The notes beneath the pieces are model-generated. The model searched no databases. It had not been told where the DNA came from and saw only the letters and a program-made list of their open reading frames with translations. From the NCBI GenBank assembly GCA_903910005.1, contig CAIVXW010000257.1, forward strand, positions 1 through 6,713: 6,713 bases of DNA, written 5' to 3'. Origin of the DNA: an uncultured Methylococcaceae bacterium. GTDB taxonomy: Bacteria > Pseudomonadota > Gammaproteobacteria > Methylococcales > Methylococcaceae. Both the position numbers and the translations under genes were made by a program. This document shows, in pieces, positions 5,683 through 6,713 of the stretch (the first letter of the stretch is position 1; each line of letters begins with the position of its first letter).

Positions 5683-6432
5683 TCAGGATTGGGCAGCGTT
5701 TTCGGGTGGACAGGGGGCAGGCCTGCTTTTGAAGCCGTGCCGGATGTAAATAAAGAGGGTGGCACCGGCAAACAGAAACCACTGCAGGGCGTAGCCCTGA
5801 TTTTTTTCCGGGGCCAGATCAGGCATTTTCCAGTCACGCAGTTCAGTGCCCGGCCGGTTTTCGTCCAGCAATAGCTGAAAGGCCAGCAGCGGGTAACCCA
5901 GCCGGGTTTGCAGTGCCCCGGCTTCCAGACGCAGGAGACGGGCAGGCCAGCCGGGGGAAGGAATTTCGCTACCGGGGAGCTTAAGCCCGGGCTGCGGAAA
6001 GTGATCGAGGATTCCGGTCACGGTGGCCACCGCATCCGGTCGGGTCAATGGCGGCAGGTTCGCCCGGTCGGTGCCGACAGGAATCCAGCCATGATTGACC
6101 AGAATATGGCGGTCACTGCCCTCGATGGCCAGTGGCCACAGCACATGGTAACCCGCCTGCTGGTGATGAATCTGGTTGTCCAGCAACAGGGGATGGTCGG
6201 TGTCATAGGTTCCCGTCACCTCGATGCGGCGAAAACGATCGTCCCGGGTCAGCCCGGTGGCCGCTGTCAGGGAAAGTGGCGGAGCCTCCAGTTGCCGGAC
6301 TCGCTGCGCCATGAGGGTGATTTTTTCCCCTGCCCGCTGCAACTGCCAATATCCCAGCCCGACAAAACCCGACCAAAAAATCAGGCAGGCCAACGAAGCG
6401 AACCGGCCCGGTTTGAAGCTATAATTCCGCAT
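5683..6432 (-). CDS. SURF1 family cytochrome c oxidase assembly protein
   Basis: A protein of 249 aa with the SURF1 plan: two transmembrane helices (about residues 11-28 and 213-231) flanking a large periplasmic domain. SURF1 proteins help insert or stabilise heme a in subunit I of aa3-type oxidases. The landmarks are GYWQLQRAGEK (27-37) at the end of helix 1, the central blocks R-x-x-E-V-T-G-T-Y, LLLDNQIHHQQAGYHVLWPL and HILVNHGWIPVG, and NQGYALQWFLFA at the start of helix 2. The ATG at 6432 is chosen because the product then begins MRNYSFKPGR, the usual short basic lead-in before helix 1. A second in-frame ATG at 6462 would add ten residues and leave only 14 bp to the divergent gene. The usual Arg of the NRGW block is His here (NHGW). 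The gene heads a closely spaced minus-strand series with the Sco-like gene and mutS and is divergent from the DUF2909 gene, the layout of aa3 oxidase loci in pseudomonads. Confidence 0.93.
   Translation of the reverse strand: MRNYSFKPGRFASLACLIFWSGFVGLGYWQLQRAGEKITLMAQRVRQLEAPPLSLTAATGLTRDDRFRRIEVTGTYDTDHPLLLDNQIHHQQAGYHVLWPLAIEGSDRHILVNHGWIPVGTDRANLPPLTRPDAVATVTGILDHFPQPGLKLPGSEIPSPGWPARLLRLEAGALQTRLGYPLLAFQLLLDENRPGTELRDWKMPDLAPEKNQGYALQWFLFAGATLFIYIRHGFKSRPAPCPPENAAQS
6420..6425 (+). promoter_or_regulatory. Candidate -10 element (TATAAT) for the DUF2909 gene
   Basis: A perfect TATAAT lies on the plus strand 51 bases before the ATG at 6477, inside the first codons of surf1 on the other strand. 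No good -35 hexamer is seen at 16-18 bases upstream, and there is no TG extension. The divergent gap is only 44 bp, so promoters for both genes must overlap coding sequence or each other. Confidence 0.3.
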
Positions 6433-6467
6433 GATCGTGATGTGTCCACAGTTCGCCGGCATACCGA

Positions 6468-6471
6468 CAGG
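6468..6471 (+). promoter_or_regulatory. Ribosome binding site of the DUF2909 gene
   Basis: CAGG, within ACAGG, stands five bases before the ATG at 6477 and fixes the start of the twin-transmembrane protein. Confidence 0.5.
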
Positions 6472-6476
6472 TTTTC

Positions 6477-6713
6477 ATGAAAATTTTGATCATTTTACTG
6501 CTTGCAGCCATCATCGCCAGTTTGGCACTGGCACTGCGTTACCTTTACAAGGACAGGGACAACGCGGAATCCAATCGCACTGTCCGGGCACTCACCGCCC
6601 GTATTTCCCTGTCGCTGGGGTTATTTTTTTGGCTGATCCTGCTCTACAAGGCGGGTCTGCTGCATCCCCACGGCCTCCGGCCGGATTATCCGGTTGCCGC
6701 CGTGCAACAGCCC
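6477..6713 (+). CDS. Twin transmembrane protein, DUF2909 family (3' end beyond window)
   Basis: Seventy-nine codons are visible with no stop before the window ends. The start MKILIILLLAAIIASLALAL forms the first membrane helix. A polar loop with Y-K-D-R-D-N and R-T-V-R-A-L-T-x-R-I-S follows, and then a second helix LSLGLFFWLILLYKAGLL ending in H-P-H-G. This two-helix pattern with the R-x-L-x-x-R-I linker and the terminal P-H-G is that of DUF2909 proteins, which have no established biochemical function. Most are roughly 65-75 aa (recalled), so this copy has a slightly longer tail (GLRPDYPVAAVQQP so far). Genes of this family sit between cox3 and surf1 on the opposite strand in pseudomonads. 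The same placement here suggests a link to cytochrome c oxidase biogenesis and predicts cox3 and other oxidase genes to the right, on the minus strand. Confidence 0.85.
   Translation, partial: MKILIILLLAAIIASLALALRYLYKDRDNAESNRTVRALTARISLSLGLFFWLILLYKAGLLHPHGLRPDYPVAAVQQP

Noticed and set aside
5681..5837. Frames extending the Sco-like gene upstream to 5782, and a separate minus-strand frame at 5418-5837.
   Set aside because: They overlap the surf1 coding region, whose C-terminal motifs run down to 5683.

Overview
The window looks like a gammaproteobacterial chromosome. The right half has a cytochrome c oxidase assembly layout: a DUF2909 twin-transmembrane gene, divergent from surf1, which is followed by a small Sco-like thioredoxin-fold gene. 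This resembles the PA0109-PA0110-PA0111 order of Pseudomonas (recalled, not searched). The protein sequences fit an aerobic GC-rich proteobacterium, but the species cannot be named from this window.

Layout. Positions 1-292 hold the C-terminal end of an IS5-type (DDE_Tnp_4-like) transposase, clearly a remnant and more AT-rich than the rest. Positions 345-877 carry a toxin-antitoxin pair on the minus strand (BrnT-like toxin, then a small antitoxin). It ends in a 60-bp structure with every hallmark of an integron attC recombination site, and the antitoxin's last codons and stop lie inside it. This is therefore probably a mobile gene cassette without an integrase in view. Positions 943-2405 carry two divergent genes of dihydroxyacetone metabolism: dhaL (minus) and a fructose-6-phosphate-aldolase-type transaldolase (plus). 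They are separated by about 200 bp with two oppositely oriented clusters of 7-bp repeats. Positions 2506-6432 (minus) form a tight run surf1 - Sco-like gene - mutS, with gaps of only 2 and 7 nt, so the mismatch-repair ATPase appears to be translated from the same transcript as oxidase assembly factors. The DUF2909 gene starts at 6477 (plus) and runs off the window.

How the genes may work together. The aldolase interconverts fructose 6-phosphate with dihydroxyacetone plus glyceraldehyde 3-phosphate, and DhaL is the nucleotide-binding half of dihydroxyacetone kinase, so the pair could route free dihydroxyacetone into or out of glycolysis. SURF1, the Sco-like protein and the DUF2909 protein are expected at the inner membrane during biogenesis of an aa3-type oxidase whose structural genes probably lie to the right. 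The most notable finding is the solitary attC-tailed toxin-antitoxin cassette beside a transposase relic. No clearly new multi-gene system was found.
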